Below are positions 5,833 through 6,926 of a stretch of DNA of 6,926 nucleotides, in pieces. Numbering within the stretch: position 1 is the stretch's first letter; every line of letters starts with the position of its first letter. Made by a program: the position numbers and the translations under genes. The DNA comes from Chitinophagaceae bacterium. GTDB lineage: Bacteria; Bacteroidota; Bacteroidia; Chitinophagales; Chitinophagaceae. The DNA is taken from contig JAACZX010000522.1 in the NCBI GenBank assembly GCA_009996555.1, forward strand, positions 1 to 6,926, in the 5' to 3' direction. The notes beneath the pieces are model-generated. The model made no database searches and was not told where the DNA came from. It saw only the letters and a program-made list of their open reading frames with translations.

Positions 5833-6555
5833 ATGAAATATTTTTTAATGCTTCTTCTTCAATACTGTTTCTTATGTAATACTTTGGGACAGAGCAAGAT
5901 AATATATTTGGTAAATGGAAATATTACTGAAGAAAAGTTTAAGCAGTATTTAAAGAATTTAATCTCAGTTGAATATGAAAACGATGCAAAAAAAATTGAC
6001 TCGATTTTATTAAATAATTGGGATATTTATTTTAAGCAGAGTCTGCTAACAATTAGTTCAGAACTAAGCAAAAATGATTCCTTAATAATTTCACGGAGTT
6101 TTGACACATTGATTAGTAAAATTAATCAAACTAATTGGAAGCCACGATCTGGTGAAAATACATTCAATTTAAATACATTCAAGATTAATCGAAAAGCGAC
6201 CAGTTTACTGGGCGACAATGTAAGGCTTCAAACTCAAAATTATGGTGATACTATTTCTTTTAAAACGATTAAGTATACTGTGATTGAACATACAAATGAT
6301 TCATTAATTCTTGGCTACACCTGCAAAAAGTTCAGTATTACTGAAATATTAATTGATACAAGTGCAAACATTTGCAAGAGAGAAATAATTGTTTGGGCAA
6401 CAAAAAAAATACAACCAGCCCTTTCATTATATGGAATTTTATGGTTTCGAAAACAAATCTTGGCTAATTGGACACCTCTATATGTTCAAGAAGATTATTA
6501 TGGCCCCGATTATTACACAATCTTTACTCAAGCAATTAAAATCAGCAAAGAATAG
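5833..6555 (+). CDS. Exported protein, distantly GLPGLI-like, unknown function
   Basis: This 240-residue protein has a signal peptide (MKYFLMLLLQYCFLCNTLGQ) with probable cleavage near residue 19-20 and no lipobox at the cleavage site, so it is likely periplasmic or attached to the outer membrane by other means. Residues 30-120 are helical and charged. Residues 140-205 contain ISFKTIKYTVIEHTNDS, ILGYTCKKFSI (159-169) and IIVWATKKIQPALSLYGIL (185-203). The order 'LGYxCKK ... VWxTxxI ... YGIL' recalls the GLPGLI family of Bacteroidota exported proteins (LGYxCxKA, then WYTxxIP, then GLPG), but the GLPG signature itself is missing, so the assignment is tentative. It stands 185 bases after the coupled lipoprotein gene on the same strand and shares its low G+C content. 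Joint function with the upstream pair is not shown by the sequence. Confidence 0.65.
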   Translation: MKYFLMLLLQYCFLCNTLGQSKIIYLVNGNITEEKFKQYLKNLISVEYENDAKKIDSILLNNWDIYFKQSLLTISSELSKNDSLIISRSFDTLISKINQTNWKPRSGENTFNLNTFKINRKATSLLGDNVRLQTQNYGDTISFKTIKYTVIEHTNDSLILGYTCKKFSITEILIDTSANICKREIIVWATKKIQPALSLYGILWFRKQILANWTPLYVQEDYYGPDYYTIFTQAIKISKE

Positions 6556-6679
6556 AAGTTTTACCTCAAAGTCCAAAAATTAAACCTTTGCTTTCCCAAG
6601 TATGGTTTAATCCAAACGGATCCAAAGACAAGAGTAGAAAGGGTTTCATATACAACTTACGCAACAAAACCAATTACAA

Positions 6680-6715
6680 CAACGGGTGGTACTTCAAAAG
6701 AAATACCACCCGTTG
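6680..6715. terminator. Perfect 12-bp inverted repeat in a convergent gap
   Basis: Arms CAACGGGTGGTA (6680-6691) and TACCACCCGTTG (6704-6715) pair perfectly around a 12-base loop. The element lies between a rightward gene ending at 6555 and a leftward gene ending at 6773. On the minus strand the sequence after the hairpin is T-rich but has no unbroken T-run; on the plus strand it is not T-rich. A terminator for the leftward gene, or for both, is the simplest reading. The long G+C stem stands out from the AT-rich surroundings. Confidence 0.5.
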
Positions 6716-6736
6716 ATAGTTATAAAGTAGCTGGAC

Positions 6737-6755
6737 TTCAGCAAGGATTGCTGAA
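6737..6755. terminator. Perfect 8-bp hairpin just after the leftward gene
   Basis: TTCAGCAA and TTGCTGAA form a perfect stem with a 3-base GGA loop, 17 bases beyond the stop codon of the leftward gene. No T-run follows on either strand. It may act with the stronger inverted repeat at 6680-6715 as a 3' end or RNA-stability structure for that gene. Confidence 0.4.
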
Positions 6756-6772
6756 CCGTGAGAAATAATTTA

Positions 6773-6926
6773 TTATCGTTTGAGTTTGAAACTTCCTTCC
6801 GTTACATTTAAAACAGTTGTACCTGTCATTGACTGCATTTTTCCACTAAAGGTTCCGGCTACAACCGTACTTGACAGTTCTGTTAAGCGTATCTTTAGGT
6901 TTACATCTGTTGGTACCAGTAAAGTA
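6773..6926 (-). CDS. C-terminus of a probable exported/lipoprotein (partial, enters from the right edge)
   Basis: On the minus strand the last 50 codons of a gene are open from the window edge to a TAA at 6773-6775. They end in VVAGTFSGKMQSMTGTTV and then LNVTEGSFKLKR. The pattern of beta-strands 'GTFSGKM ... VTEGSFKLKR' is common at the C-termini of Bacteroidota lipoproteins of beta-sandwich type (DUF6252-like proteins end in similar 'GTFSG ... GxF' strands), so an envelope protein is the likely product. The N-terminus and signal peptide are outside the window, so the family stays uncertain. Two inverted repeats follow its stop codon. Confidence 0.65.
   Translation of the reverse strand, partial: TLLVPTDVNLKIRLTELSSTVVAGTFSGKMQSMTGTTVLNVTEGSFKLKR

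Noticed and set aside
6389..6583. Plus-strand open frame overlapping the end of the GLPGLI-like gene
   Set aside because: Out-of-frame overlap of 64 codons with no domain; it continues only 28 bases past the real stop.

Overview
The window looks like Bacteroidota chromosome, most likely Chitinophagaceae. The evidence is an ECF sigma / membrane anti-sigma pair with the sequence style of that family (the GYSYDEIGEITGLNESQVKVY-type region 4 and FLLYVDNEL-type repeats), a Bacteroidota-style Kbl, short lipobox signal peptides, weak ribosome binding sites and a TAnnTTTG-type promoter box. The taxonomic call is inference from protein style; no marker gene is present.

Left part (1-1943, all minus strand, transcribed right to left). 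A small exported CxxxC protein (1740-1943) comes first, then an ECF sigma factor gene (1207-1652), a 357-residue anti-sigma factor with a duplicated N-terminal domain (82-1155), and the start of an exported protein that runs off the left edge (1-56). The sigma gene is out of frame between its region 2 and region 4, so it is a pseudogene, carries a small deletion, or reflects an assembly error. The sigma gene and the small-protein gene are both preceded by the same two-part element, TGTAAC-N16-CGT, which looks like an ECF promoter. This suggests an autoregulated sigma regulon that includes the small protein.

Middle (1944-3382). A divergent intergenic region carries the second ECF-like promoter, a short palindrome and a TACTTTTG box ahead of kbl (2090-3289), a full-length glycine C-acetyltransferase of threonine/glycine metabolism. 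A short stem with a T-run follows kbl.

Right part (3383-6926). The DNA becomes visibly more AT-rich (for example 15 G+C in the 60 bases from 5941 against 29 in the 60 bases from 2461). It holds a 646-residue lipoprotein with a Gly/Asp-rich linker, an internally duplicated ~60-residue unit and a C-terminal NAFxHA / AHE / MDxxNN motif set resembling the DUF6973 family. A 107-residue lipoprotein starts directly at its stop codon (TAAATG). Next comes a 240-residue exported protein with a faint GLPGLI-like C-terminal half. The convergent region 6556-6772 carries two perfect inverted repeats, and a C-terminal gene fragment enters from the right edge on the minus strand. This right part looks like accessory DNA. 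The large lipoprotein and its coupled small partner could be an effector/partner pair, but nothing in the sequence proves that.

No tRNA, rRNA, CRISPR array, transposase or phage gene was seen.
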